NCBI RefSeq assembly: GCF_041146795.1
Contig: NC_135170.1
Location: forward strand, 35,710,659-35,774,658
DNA length: 64,000 nucleotides
Direction of reading: 5' to 3'
From: Maylandia zebra
Taxonomy: Eukaryota; Chordata; Actinopteri; Cichliformes; Cichlidae
The stretch's first letter is position 1. Every line of letters starts with the position of its first letter. The position numbers and the translations under genes are program-made. A model generated the notes under the pieces. The model saw only the letters and a list, made by a program, of their open reading frames with translations. It made no database searches and was not told the origin of the DNA. This document shows, piece by piece, positions 13,762 to 25,580 of this stretch.

Positions 13762-16700
13762 TCAGACCCAGACTTCGATGATGTCACCGTCCTCCATGTC
13801 GAGCTGCGCCGGCGTCTGGCTGCCCGTCACTTTGGAGCCGTCGAAATGGAAGCGCACTTTCTTCTGATCCTTGTTAGACATCTTGGACACGTACTGGAAG
13901 AAGATGGACCTCAGCGGCGCCTCCTGAGGAACAAACAGACGGCGTCATTACATCATCGGCGTTAACGCCCTGCTGTGAGAAACAAGGAGAAGGAGGAGGT
14001 ACGAACTCTGTGCAGAGAGAACTCCTGAGAAGAGTCTCTGTCTTTGCTCTGCAGCCTCACAGTGATGATGCTGCCATCACCGTCTGACTGGCTTCCATCC
14101 TCCGCCGCCATGACCACACACTCTGAACACACAAAGAAGAAAACATTTTGCACTCTGGGACTCCATCAGAGCAGCTTCACATGAATCACAGTTCAAAATA
14201 ATCCTTCTTTGTCTGATATCACCCTCTGGCCACACACAGGAAACGGTGCTGGGCAGAACCCTTTCAACATAAGAGTCCCCTGCTCAACACAGTGAGCCAG
14301 TTAATCTTTATTATCACCGAGCTGCACACCAAGACAGCTTCAGGACGGTGGGAGCTGTTATTGTGTCGCTGATGGAGGTGGTTACACCTCTGAAGCAGTT
14401 TTTCTGTCCTCCTGCACTTTAAATGTTTTCTGGTCTTTTACTGTTGCTGAGCTGCTCGGTGCGTTCGCTCTGTTCTGATTGGTGATTTGGTCTCTCGTAC
14501 CGTTTGATTGGCTTGTTTTGGTCCTTCAGCCTGATGATGACCTCCCCCACCTTCACCAGCATCTCTCTGGACCTCACGTTGAGAGTTTCAGTGAACAGCA
14601 AATACAACAACTACCAGTTGAACCCGTGGAATCGACCTCGGATCTTGTTGAGCGTTTGTTTAAAATCCACGGTGACGCCGTGCGGAGGACAAACTGCAAA
14701 CAGGGGCTCTTTGCGTTTGGGACTCACCTATAATGTCGGCGATGCCGAGGCCGAGCTCGCTGATGGTGGCGCTCGTCGGCAGCTCCTCTTCCTCCCTCAG
14801 CAGCAGGAGGCGAGGAGGCGGGACATTTAGGATGACAGACAGCTGCGTCACCACATCGCTTAAAGGCGTCGACTAAAAAAAGAAAATCAATCAATCAATA
14901 ACTGACAGGATGCTTAAACATACATTACGTTAAAAGGGCCCATAATCCTCTGGGTTGGGTGTCTGGTCCCCGGGTCAGTACTTCTCAATCAATGTGACTC
15001 TGACTGCTGTGGAGGCGGAGCTTAACACACCTGCTGAAACGCGGCACAGTGGCCTTTTATTAACCTGCGCTGCTGTTACCTGTACGTACCGACAGCACCG
15101 GGATCTTGTGGATCTCAGTCCTGCAGCGGATCTTAAGCGGGATCTCTCGCACTGAGGAGCTCTCTGACTCCGGCTCCGGGCTCATGATGATGACGTCATC
15201 GTCCTCATCGTCGTCCACGCGCACATACTCAGGATGTGACATGGGAGGACCTCGGCGCCGTCTCGACAGGCCACCCTGAGGCTCTGGAGAGAGGAGGGAG
15301 CTCACCGCCCGGAGCTTCTGGTCGATCTCACTGAGGTGGGAAACAAAAACAAAGCCAGCGCTGATCTTTAGCGGATGTGTCTGGAGAACGAAACAGGAAG
15401 CACACACGCGGACTCACCTGAGCTTCTGTTTCATCGCCCTGGACTGTTTCTGTACGGGACTCTCTGGAGGAGGAGGGGACGGACAGCGCACGGCGTCTCT
15501 GAAATAAAGCAAGAGGCTCAGCAACGAATTCAAACTAAACTCGGCTTAAAGTTCGGAAGCTCGGGCACGATGCGGGTTCTGACTCACGGCCGCTGCTCCG
15601 CCTTCTTCTGCACGTGTTCATCTTCGGAGTCGCTGAGGGTGACGAAATGCACCGGCTCGGTTCGAGATGAAAACTCCAACAACAAACTGTCGTCTGCGTC
15701 GTCATCTGCTCACAGACAGGAAGTGGTTAAAGCCAGAAAATCACCCGCTCCTCTGAGCGTGGATAAAAGCGCGTCAGCTGTTACCTGTGTCGGTCTTTTC
15801 AGTGAGCAGCGCTGCCGTCGGCTTCAGCTGCAGACTGCTCTTCACCTGCAGACACAAAACACAGGATCAGGACAATCTAGTTCATGTGATACAGGTTGAT
15901 GTTGCATGAAGATGTATTTAAGCCCCTCCCACTGAAGGGACACAGCACTGCTCTACAGTGAATCACAGCTTAATGTCTGAGGAATGCATGACACGTCATT
16001 TATATATATGTACAATTTTTTTTTACATGTTTTTCAATTCAATTTGACTCACAGAGGAAAATCACAAGAACAGCTGATAGATTAAAGTATCATATCTATC
16101 TAATAGACTCCAGTTTGTGCATGTAAATGGAGAGTCCTCTTCACACACTGAAGTTAATTATGGAGTTCCACAGGGTTCAGTGCTAGGACCAATTCTGTTT
16201 ACATTATACATGCTTCCCTTAGGCAGCATCATTAGAAGACATAGCATACATTTACACTGCTATGCAGATGACACCCAGCTCTATCTGTCCATGAAGCCAG
16301 ATAACACACACCAATGAGTTAAACTGCAGGAATGTCTTAAAGACATAAAGACCTGGATGGCCGCTAACTTTCTGCTTCTTAATTCAGATCAAACTGAGGT
16401 TATTGTACTCGGCCCTGAAAATCTTAGAAATATGGTATCTAAGCAGATTCTTACTCTGGATGGCATTACCTTGGCCTCCAGTAACGCTGTGAGGAACCTT
16501 GGAGTCATGTTTGACCAGGACATGTCCTTCAACGCACATATTAAACAAATATGTAAGACTGCTTTCTTCCATTTGTGCAACATCTCTAAAGTTAGAAATA
16601 TCCTGTCTCAGAGTGACGCTGAAAAACTAGTTCATGCATTTATTACTTCCAGGCTGGACGACTGTAATTCATTATTATCAGGATGTCCTAAAAACTCCCT

Positions 16701-19700
16701 GAAAAGCCTTCAGCTGATCCAAAATGCTGCAGCAAGAGTCCTGACAGGGACTAGAAAGAGAGCAGATTTCTCCTGTTTTGGCTTCCTGTTAAATCCAGAA
16801 TTCAAAATCCTGCTCCTCACATACAAGGTCTTAAATAATCAGGCCCCATCTTATCTTAATGACCTTGTAGTACCATATCACCCCACATAATGTATTTTAC
16901 TGAGTTTCTTCTGACAGAATCCAGCTCCTCTGAAGTCTGACAGCTGAAGCTCAGAGATACAGTGTGATGTATGATTCTTGGTCCATGTTGTCCGGCTCAC
17001 TTTAATCCAAACAAGCTTCCATGGCTCTTATTGGCTCCTTACCTTGTTGGAGTAGATGGGCACGGGGACAATGGCTGACGGGTCGAGGATGCGTCGGCGC
17101 TTTGGCGGTGGCTTTGGGAGTGGAACGTCGCTGCTGTGAACCTGAGAACAGAGACAGAAGTAAGAGAAACGTCCAGCACGAGACGCCTTCAACAGACACC
17201 AGGGGGCAAAATATTAGGAACACTTCTATAACGTAAGGCAGCACAGGACTGGGGTTATAGTTAACTAAAACTAAACTACGAATAAAACTAGATGTCAACA
17301 AAATATTTTTGTTAACTAAGATACAAACATAAAGTCTACACTAGACAAAACCAGCCAGGAGTAGTCCCGGGGCAGACCCAGGACACACTATATCTCTCGG
17401 CTGTTCCCCCGGACAAGTTGGAGAAGGTGGCTGGGGAGGTGGGAAGTCCAGGCTCCTCTGCTTAGGCTGCTGCCCCTGCGACCCGGCCCCGGATAAGACG
17501 AAGAAGATGGATGACCAGAACCACTTGAACCAACGTTACTACAGTTAACTAAAGCTAAAAAACACCGTTAGTAAAAAGAGCTTTATTTAAAGTTTAACTT
17601 CAGTGCTCAGTGGGAGCAGCATGCTCAGGCTCAGCAGTCAACCCTGCTTAAAAACACTTTGCTGACTTTAAACACCTCCACCACCATCACGCCAGGTTCC
17701 TCTGATAAAAGTGTTTGATTCTTCTGCTTTAATTAAATATCACAGATGTATCTAATAAAGTGGCATGTGAAAGCATGTGTTCCTCAAAGCCCCAAAGTTC
17801 ACACAGAAATGTCACAGTACTGAGTTTAAAAGTGAATCTTCCTGCTGCTCCCTGCAGAGATCACCACAGCAGCTCATGTGCCTCCTCCTATCCCAGCACA
17901 CTCCTCTGTCACTCCAGCCCTGCAGCTCCATCGTCATCCTCCGCACATGCTCAGACCATCTCAGCCTCCCTGACTCTGAGCTGTCCCTCTGATGTAGTGA
18001 TGGGATTTCCGGCTCTTTTTAGAGATCCGGCTCTTTCGGTTCGGCTCACTAAAAAGAGCCGGCTCTTCAGGTTGTTTTGTTGCTTTAATTAATTTATTAT
18101 TAACAATAATATAAAATTATGCACAAAAGGAATTACTAACGTAAAAAGTGGTTTTATTTATATATGTTTATATATAAATATATGCGGTGGCCCCTAGAGA
18201 CAAAACACGTACAAACTCCAAAACACATTTCTAGCATGAACTGAACTTCCAAAGCAGAGCTACTAGATCACTTAAATTACACAATTGAAAGCATGTGTGT
18301 ATTGTTTGTGTATTTATACACAGGCACTCATATATATATTCAAATAATTTAAAAAAAGTTCATTTACCTGTTATTACCACACACCAAATCCGGTCGTTGG
18401 TACTTGCTGGCTTGTGTAGCCACAAGATAACAAAGGCTCAACACTGCGCCCAGCATCCTGGAGCACTTCTGTTGTCTTTTGTACGTGTTTTGAGTTTTTA
18501 TGTGCTTCTGAGTTTTTATATGATTCTGAGTTTTTACGTGCTTCGGAGTTTGTACGTGTTTTTACGTGTTTTGGAGTTTTTACGTGTTTTGGAGTTTGTA
18601 CGTGTTTTGGAGTTTGTACATGCTTCAGAGTTCGTATGTGATTTGAAGTTTGTATGTGCTTTGTCTCTAGGGGCCACCGTAAATATACTTTTATTTATTC
18701 ACTCCACATAAAATGTAATAAATAAATAATATAATACAAAAATCAACTATTCACATTTCAAGTTTTAACTATTTAAATTTTCAGCTTTTTCCTTTCACAA
18801 ATTTAAAGTGAAAAGAACACAAAACACTGCAAACCACAACACAATTAAATATAAATTATAAATATGAAAACTAAAAGAACATGCATATTCTCTGTCATAT
18901 GGACCTGCATGAATAAACTTTCTCAATCCTTTATCATCTGCAACCGAAAATAGTTGTGGATGATTACTATACCTTTCTAATGTTGTTGTCCCTGCCTCTC
19001 TTTCTCTCTCTCTGGCTCTGTTCCTGTGCTACTGAGTGTAACTACCGCCCCTCCCCCCTCTGCCCAGCGTAAAGCACAAGGCTCGCGTGCAGAGTGAAGC
19101 GGGAAAAAAGTGCGAGAGAGAGGCTGAGAGAAAGAAAAAAAAAAAAAAAAACCCACGTGACGGCTCGCGATAAGGAGCCGGCTCGCGTCGTTCACGTCAA
19201 AGAGCCGGCTCGCGTCGTTCACGTCAAAGAGCCGGCTCTAAGAGCCATTTCGTTCGCGAACGACCCATCACTACTCTGATGGACTCGTTTCTGATCCTGT
19301 CCCTGCTGTCCAACATCTTCACCTCGGCCTCCTCCGTCTTCAAACCACGTTAAAGCTTCTTCCCCCTCGCGCTACTCTCCACCTGCCTGTACTGGTATTT
19401 CCCCCTGTCTAGTGCACCGTCTGTTGTTTTGCGTAACTGACCCCAAAACAAACCAAACATCAACAAGAAGTTTAAAAGTGATTACATTTGTTTAAAAGCA
19501 GAGCTGGGTTGTAGTTTAACCTCGCAAAAAGCTTTCAGCGATCCTCGGCGCAGTTTTTCTGTTGTCTTAACGCCATCGGCAGAAACAAGAAAGCGAAACT
19601 ATACCTGACTTTTATTTTGAAGCGCTCTGATTAAGGTTAGCTAACGTCGCGCTAACGCACAGTTAGTCGATTTAAACGGACTTTCCGCCAAAGCTGCTCA

Positions 19701-19831
19701 CCTCCGTCTTCCTGTAGGTCTAATCAGGAGGCCCCTAACCTTCTAATTAAACACAACATTCATGATTTCAGTAACGTTTCATCACTAAAAAAGCACCAGC
19801 AGACCTGTCACCCACTCACCGCTTCCGCCAT
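13762..19831 (-). CDS. nfatc2ip: NFATC2-interacting protein, tandem SUMO-like domains (9 exons)
   Basis: Coding exons in transcript order: 19831-19820, 17141-17043, 15845-15785, 15705-15588, 15498-15418, 15330-15090, 14872-14728, 14122-14007, 13923-13762; phases close, giving 344 residues (human 419). The family (Rad60/Esc2/NIP45) binds SUMO machinery through SUMO-like domains and acts in the nucleus in genome stability and, in mammals, NFAT-driven cytokine expression. Visible are the basic KRRRILDP segment, an acidic stretch, a short helix-prone [13 protein letters not shown], then SUMO-like domain 1 ([10 protein letters not shown] to [14 protein letters not shown]) and domain 2 ([12 protein letters not shown] to [11 protein letters not shown]) at the C-terminus, with no terminal GG, so it is not itself conjugated. 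Exon 1 codes only MAEA. The exon 8 donor is an unusual GTTCGT, but it is the only choice that keeps frame. Introns hold an L2 fragment, an RTE fragment and a hAT element. Fewer N-terminal residues than in mammals. Confidence 0.95.
14160..14215. repeat. Short piece of a dispersed teleost repeat
   Basis: The sequence CACAGTTCAAAATAATCCTT recurs with little change near 57890-57905, where it lies beside other pieces of the same repeat family. It lies in an nfatc2ip intron. Confidence 0.4.
16088..16887 (+). mobile_element. L2-like LINE fragment, internal (in nfatc2ip intron)
   Basis: It is nearly identical to 1973-2750 of the element at the window start, covering reverse transcriptase from [14 protein letters not shown] through CYADD to the C-terminal domain. 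It keeps VPQGSVLGP and the 20 bp missing in the other copy. Both ends are internal to the element: there is no 3' UTR or tail, so it is not a simple 5'-truncated insertion. An in-frame TGA follows DNTHQ in both copies. It lies antisense to nfatc2ip. Confidence 0.88.
17346..17515 (+). mobile_element. RTE-type (Rex3-like) LINE 3' end fragment
   Basis: The sequence from CCCGGGGCAGACCCAGGACA through CTCTCGGCTG, GTGGCTGGGGAGG and CTTAGGCTGCTGCCCC to GGATAAGACGAAGAAGATGGATG matches, from memory, the conserved 3' end of fish Rex3/RTE elements, which finish in GATG units. It is only about 170 bp. It lies between two blocks rich in TTAACTAAA that may belong to another repeat. Confidence 0.6.
17995..19273. 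mobile_element. Non-autonomous hAT element, copy 2 (in nfatc2ip intron 1)
   Basis: A 1279-bp element with perfect 8-bp target duplications CTCTGATG (17987-17994 and 19274-19281). Its ends are inverted repeats beginning TAGTGATGGG. Just inside are many GAGCCGGCTC palindromes. It is inverted relative to copies 1 and 3 and more diverged. The nested segment (18185-18679) is longer here because of a tandem array of about 22-bp units around ACGTGTTTTGGAGTTT at 18490-18665. No transposase frame is seen. Confidence 0.93.
18185..18679. mobile_element. Nested inverted-repeat segment inside hAT copy 2, expanded
   Basis: It is bounded by CGGTGGCCCCTAGAGACAAA and its inverse (TTTGTCTCTAGGGGCCACCG). It holds imperfect tandem repeats with TACGTG, TTTTGGAGTTT and related units that are absent from the corresponding segments of the other two copies, making it about 175 bp longer. 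Confidence 0.7.
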
Positions 19832-19920
19832 GTTTGTTTCTTTCCGCGGGGCGCCGCAACCTTCACGGACTGTGGGATATTCTGCCTCAGTAGCGGCAGT
19901 GCTGCCTTCAAGGACTCTAG
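19832..19920 (-). promoter_or_regulatory. nfatc2ip: nfatc2ip promoter / 5' UTR
   Basis: GC-rich sequence immediately upstream of the ATG (CCGCGGGGCGCCGC on the plus strand at about 19846). It is consistent with a housekeeping-type CpG promoter. No TATA box was seen. The start site is not determined. Confidence 0.45.
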
Positions 19921-20560
19921 TGGATCCGTAACTGTAAAACTTGTAGATGCAAACTAACAACAACTGATATCAGACACACTGAAGGAAAAACTAAGGAACC
20001 AGTTTCAGTATTTTCAAGGTTATTTGGAATTTCGGAGAAAAAACTTAAAGAAAAATCTGCTTTCTGCAGAGAAAAACAAGTGTCCAGTTTACAAGAACAA
20101 AAAAAAACTAGCAAAAATATATTTTTGAGGAAAAAAGGTTGAAAATTGAAGGATTATAAGAAAAATTCCCAAACTTATAAGAACAAGATCAAATTAAAGT
20201 ACTTTAGAGTATGGAATTTATGTGGAAAAAACAAACAGGTGAGTTTACTAGAATTAAAAACACTTCATTTAAACATGGACAAACTTATAAAACAAGCTGT
20301 GAATTTAATAGAAATTCATATAATATTTTAATATCACAAAAATAACAAATACAACAAAATCTCATTAATATCTGGTAATATATGAAATGGAAACACTACG
20401 TTCCTGAGATCAGTGTGAATGAAAACAAAGCTGGAGATTGTCGTCCTCCAAACTGCACACTGACAGTTTGTGTGATGTTTCAGATGCTTCATTAAAATAA
20501 ATAAAGAGAGGAGCACGTGCGTGGGCTCCTCGTGCTGCCAGGAGCACATTAAAAGAACTT
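19921..20560. other. Intergenic, A-rich
   Basis: A/T-rich stretch with many A-runs on the plus strand. No gene, RNA or recognisable element seen. Confidence 0.5.
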
Positions 20561-20561
20561 T

Positions 20562-21338
20562 CTTCATGTGGAGGACTATAAATACCTCAGAGTACACATA
20601 CACTGGGTTAAAAACACCACTGCACTTTACAGGAAGGGCCAGACTCGGCTCTATTTTCTGAAGCGGCTGAGGTCATTTAACATCTGTCTGACAATTCTCA
20701 GGATTTTTTGTTACGGTCAGTGCGATCCTCTATGCTGCTGCATGCTGGGGCAGCAGGTTGAGGGTCGCAGACCCCCACAGACTGAATAAACTGATCCTCA
20801 AGGCCAGTCATGTTGTGGGGACGGAGCTGGACTTCCTTAGGGTGGTGTCGGAGAGGCTGGTGCTGTCTAAGACAAAGACAATGTTGGATAACACCTCCCA
20901 CCCACTCCGTGACGTGCTGGCTAGCCACAGGAGCACGTTCAGTGAGAGACTGAGATTACCCATAATGCACCACTGAATGACACAGGAAGTCATTCCTGCC
21001 TGTGGCCATCTCCCTGTACAACTAATGCACAGTTACACCCTGAGCAGCTCCTTCATCTGCTGCACCCACGATGTGGGACGGAGATTTCACAGGTCTTTCC
21101 TTCCAGCTGCTGTCGGTCTCTGCAGATGACCACACCTGTGCAGACTCACACAGTTGTAGCTGTCTCCCTGATGTGCAATTTTTCCTACTATGACAAAGCA
21201 TTTTACTCTTGTTGTGTAGCACGTTATTCTATTTTTAACTTATTGTTTTTCTGAACTCTTGCTGCTCTTAAACTTGGCCACAATATTTTTGGCAGTGACC
21301 AACGTGTGGGACTAATAAAGCTTTATGTCATCTCTCTG
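20562..21338 (+). mobile_element. LINE reverse-transcriptase C-terminal fragment plus 3' end
   Basis: The start encodes EDYKYLRVHIHW and RLYFLKRLRSFNIC, and frame shifts later reveal RLNKLILKASHVVG, ASHRSTFSERLR and similar, the C-terminal region of a fish jockey-group LINE. The 3' UTR ends GTGGGACTAATAAAGCTTTAT, the same tail type found inverted at 58903-59030. The copy is 5'-truncated and frameshifted. Clade assignment (Rex1/CR1-like) is uncertain. Confidence 0.75.
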
Positions 21339-21988
21339 TTAAATTTGTAAACTCTGAACATATTGTATGGTTTAAACAGTTCAGTCTGTTGCTGTCCTGG
21401 AGCAACTGTAACCCACATAATTTACTTAGGGACGAATATTCTGATTCTATTGATTGTCGTGTATTAATCTGACTGAAGCACCTGGTTTTCTTTTAACCTT
21501 CAAGTAAACACAGCTGGAAGTCCAAGCATGACCCGAGGACGGTGACCCCAGGACCTGTACCCTGCTTCTGCTCCTCGTGCAGATCACGTTTCCACGTGTC
21601 ACAGCTTTTAGTTTCAAACGAGAGTCGTGTGTTTCACCGACTTCCTGTGCGTCTGTACTTTGGAGTCATGCTCAGTTTTACACAAAGAGAAGAGACGTGG
21701 ACACAAACCTGTGCACAGTTTTTTTAAACAACAAACACGAACACGTAAAAAAACAAAACAGTTTGAATAAAACATGAATGAGTTTTTTTTACTTCCTGAA
21801 AATAAATTAAAAAAGTTTTTTTCTTCTTCCTCGAGTGCTTCCTGCTGTTCAACATCTGATCAGCTGATCAATACAAATCCCACTCTGATGAGAGCTGACA
21901 AGAAACAACATCAGTCCCAGGGATACAAGCATCAGACTGAGGAACACGTGTTCTTATAAACATGGACGTTTGGTCCCACCGCCGCCGC
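21339..21988. other. sgf29 3' flank
   Basis: No coding region recognised. The part next to 21988 is the sgf29 3' UTR (minus strand). I could not identify a convincing polyadenylation signal. Confidence 0.4.
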
Positions 21989-22154
21989 TCACTTCTTCTT
22001 GTTCTCTTTGCAGGCGACCACGTAGCGCTGGGCCACGTTGAGCGGCGGTGAGTAACCGTCAGGGTACGACGTGTCCTCAAACAGCACCGAGTAATCGTCC
22101 TGAGGCTGCGCACACACACGCACGCACGCACACACACGCACACACACACGCACG

Positions 22155-22197
<43 letters not shown>

Positions 22198-25023
22198 TAT
22201 TAACAGCTCTCAGTCACAGTTTCTGTCTCTGCGGCTGAAGCAGCTGCAGTTCCTCTGATGTCCACTAGAGGCTCCTATAATGAGTCAATCCCCACAGACT
22301 GTACAGAGAAGATGGAAGCAGTGTCTGTGACATCACCCAGTGGTTTTCGGCCCCCACCCTCCTCCGCGGCGAGCTGCTGATCAGCTTTGGCTCTAAGTCG
22401 GCGCGCCGTCACTTCCGACGCCAAAAGCCAACGTCACAGTAACAAAAACACGAATGTTTGGAAACCAGAGGATGACGTGACAGTGGCCACGTGCATCTTT
22501 TATCTACAGTCTATGCAGAAGCTATAACGACTCTGGAATAAACGTTACACAGAATAAACTCATAGAGGATAAAACATGAAAAGACTTATTAATCGGCGTT
22601 CCCTGAGCCGAGGCTGACCCGTCACAGACGCGCCTGTCAAAATAAAACCTCACCCTGTGCGGCGGCGTGTGGATGAGCGCTCGGTAGAAGCAGGTGGTCT
22701 GAGGGTAAAGGGCCAGCACCAGCTGGTCCTTACTGAACAGCGCCTCGGGGTCCGTCTCCGGGTTGGCTTTCCACTGCGGCAGAGGGATGATCCGCCGTCT
22801 GCTCAGCATGTGCCGCCTGCTCGCTCAGAAAACAAAGAAGAAGAAGAAGGAGGAGCAGATTTGTCACTTTTAGAGAACAAGCTGCTGAGATTCTCCCACA
22901 GACCCGGCACAGTTTACTCCTCTGTGACAAGATCAACACACGTTTCGCGCGCTGAAACATACAAGCCCCGCCCACAATCACTGCATTCATGAATGAGTCA
23001 GAGGCGTGGCAATCAGGTTTAACGTCTGTACACTGATCTGAATAATGATGGAAACTGAAAATGGAGGAAAGTCCACGAAAAACAGGCAAAGGGACAAAAA
23101 TCTGCAGCACGAGAACGACTCTAAGAAGAAAGACGACGAGGAAAAGCGGGAGGAGGAAAACACTGAGAAGAGACGAAGAACCAGAGCAGATGTAAAATCC
23201 TATAAACACTTGCTTCTGGCTAAAGCTGGGAGTCGTACTCGGCCTCGCTCACAAAGCCTCGCTGCGGTCCGAGCTTCAACGTGAAAGCCCTTCACGTTGT
23301 TCCTGTCAGAGAACATAACGAAGAGGAACTCACTCTTTGCCCTCCTCGTCGATGTCGTCCACTTCGTACCTGCAGGGGGAGCAGAGGAGGCGTCAGAGGC
23401 TGATGATCGCATTACACCACGCAGGCGTCGCCACAAACGGTCACGTGTTCTTACTTGTTGGTGGAATGGTTGTAGCTGACCACCTCAGCCAGGATCCACT
23501 GCTCGTCGCCCTCCACGCTCTTCACCCTCGCCGCCACCTTGTCTCCCTGTTTGGCTACGTAGTCACTGCTCGCAGGGGTCGCCCCGCACAGAGGAGGAGG
23601 GCTGGAGAGGGAGGAGTCACAGAGAAGATGCTACCTCAGAAAGTCAGCCGGAGCACACCTGAGCATCGGGTACAAGCTACCGACAAGCCGGTGCCGCTCG
23701 CTGCTCATGGCGGGAACAGAAGAGACACTCGGCGGATAAACGTGACGTCCTCGTTTTTAAAGAGAAGATGCCTCACCACCACCGTTTAACGTGATGGTGA
23801 AAGAAACGCATAAAAGCCTGAAATAAAGACGTGACCTCACAGGAAGCCTGGGCGAGGACACAAAGCTGCTCTTTAACACCATCTGAGGTGTTTCCATGGC
23901 GCTGTGGGGACGTCACTAGAGCCCAATATTGTGGCCACCGGCGTTGGGGCAGTACCACCTACCTCTCCCCCGGCTTCCCGATCCACAGAGGAAGTGTCAT
24001 GGCCGACTGCTGGAGGAGCGTCATGAGGACGCCACGCCTCATCGTCTTCCTGGGAGGGTCACTGTCGCTGTAAACGCCCGCCATCTTTGCAGCTGCAGAC
24101 AGACAGACAGGTGAGTTTTGTGTCACATGAAACAGGAAGTCCAGCTGCAGATGTGAGAGGCCGAATACCGGACACGCACCTATCCGCCGCTCCTCCAGCA
24201 AAGACTTGATTTCTGCGATCTTATCGAGGGCGTGACGCAGAATGCTGAGAGGCGGAAGGAAAAGACACAAAAGAAGAAGAAAAAGGTGATTTTCACTCAC
24301 TCTTAGTAGAAATGTGAAAACAAACAGGCTAGAAAGGCGACATGAACGGAAACCCGAGCTCAGGTTGTTGGGCCGCCTGTTCGTGCAGTGACCTCACAGC
24401 AGCCATATTACTGGTCACATGATGTCATTAAAAAGGCTCCAACAGAGTCTCAGTCTGTACTCAGAGGAAATTACTGCTTATTGCGCTTCAGTCATGGTGT
24501 TCATGCATCTGTCCCCCTTTATTTTTTCATTTGTATAACCTTTATTTAAACAAAACAATAACAAGCTTGAGACTGGAAGTCTCCTGTATAACATATAAGT
24601 GAGATCACCATGATATTTAAAGGTTAAAGGTCATGCTCAGTGGCCTCTCACCTGCACTCCGCCTCAGCGTCTGCCTTGGCCGTGGTGTAGAGCCCCCTCA
24701 GCTTGGTGCGGTAGTATGGAGAAGCTGCAGGAGACACACGTCCACGTTTAGGACCACACGACAAATTCAGCACATGTGCTCAAAGCTGCTGACACTCACT
24801 CTTGTTCTCAGTCTGCATCCTCTCGTGCGTTTTCTGGATGTTGAGCAGGTTGTGTTCACTGCGTGACCTCTCCTCCTGAAGCGGGCCGAGTGCAGGTAAT
24901 TAGGATGTGATCAAAGCTTGACCTGATCAATCACAAAGGAAGCGGATCAATACTGACCTGTGTCTGCTTGATGAGCTGGTGGAGCTCAGTGAGCAGCTCC
25001 GCAATCTTGGGGTCAGCGGACAT
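21989..25023 (-). CDS. sgf29: SAGA-associated factor 29, tandem Tudor histone reader (9 coding exons)
   Basis: Coding exons in transcript order: 25023-24958, 24875-24800, 24724-24652, 24244-24180, 24092-23963, 23601-23455, 23369-23334, 22816-22654, 22105-21989; phases close, giving 290 residues (human SGF29/CCDC101 293). The protein is a subunit of the SAGA and ATAC acetyltransferase complexes in the nucleus and binds H3K4me2/3. The N-terminal third is coiled-coil-prone (IAELLTELHQLIKQTQEERS to IKSLLEERRI). The C-terminal tandem Tudor domain keeps the acidic DDIDEEG loop and the aromatic cage in LYPQTTCFYR (Tyr 235 and Tyr 242) and VLFEDTSY (Phe 261). The start MSADPKIAEL is three residues shorter than human MALVSADS. 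A splice acceptor (CACAG) lies 8 bases before the ATG. The exon 9 acceptor directly follows a long GT/GC repeat instead of a pyrimidine tract. Confidence 0.98.
22111..22195. repeat. (CA)n/(CG) dinucleotide repeat at the sgf29 exon 9 acceptor
   Basis: Eighty-five bases of CA with interspersed CGCACGCA. In the sgf29 transcript this reads (UG)n with GC interruptions and ends five bases before the exon 9 border. Confidence 0.95.
22225..22320 (+). repeat. Dispersed teleost repeat, 5' part
   Basis: Contains GCAGTTCCTCTGATGTCCAC then AGAGGCTCC and GAGTCAATCCCCACAGACTG. The same series of words occurs near 59120 and 62265. It is unclassified and lies within sgf29 intron 8. Confidence 0.55.
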
Positions 25024-25580
25024 GATTTAACCTGTGAGGATGTGGAGCATCAAACAGCAGCGCTTAGTTACAACATACAAAACCTCATTTAAAAAACGTC
25101 TACTTTAAGGCGGTTTTAATGACGGTGAACACTTCACAAAGCACAAATAGTCTGAACATTTCGATCACTGCGGTCATAACATACTGGATATAAAGTTCCG
25201 AATCAATACTCGTATGTAACATAACTGAAGTCGTGCTCTATGTGTGTTGGGTGTTTTCTGGAAAACACGGGATGTCTTAAATAAAAGATTTCTGAACGGG
25301 GTTTGGTGTAAAGTTCGCTACAGACAAAAACGGCTCGGAAATGCTTCGTAACGCCAAAAATCGGATTAAAGAAAACCATTAGCAATATATATTCAACTCA
25401 GATAGATCAATGATCGGAATAAGCGTCATATTTCCCTCAAAACCAGCTCCCAAACCTCCTCACCGAGCTGCTTTCTTCTATTATTTGCGCTCAACTCAGG
25501 AACCGCAGGTACTGGCCTTCTGTTCTTCTTCTTTGGTACTAATCGTGTGCAGCAGTTTCGGTGAACACACTGCCACCAAC
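25024..25580 (-). promoter_or_regulatory. sgf29: sgf29 5' UTR intron, non-coding exon and promoter (inferred)
   Basis: The acceptor CCTCACAG at 25039-25032 precedes the coding exon. A matching donor GAGCTCG/GTGAGG lies at 25464-25462 on the minus strand, suggesting a non-coding first exon starting somewhere near 25465-25570. A GC box (GGGCGG, 25582 region) and GGGGCG (25607) lie just beyond. The start site is not fixed by sequence alone. Confidence 0.55.

Noticed and set aside
23045-23284. Lysine/glutamate-rich plus-strand frame
   Set aside because: It lies antisense in an sgf29 intron and its composition reflects a GAA-rich stretch.
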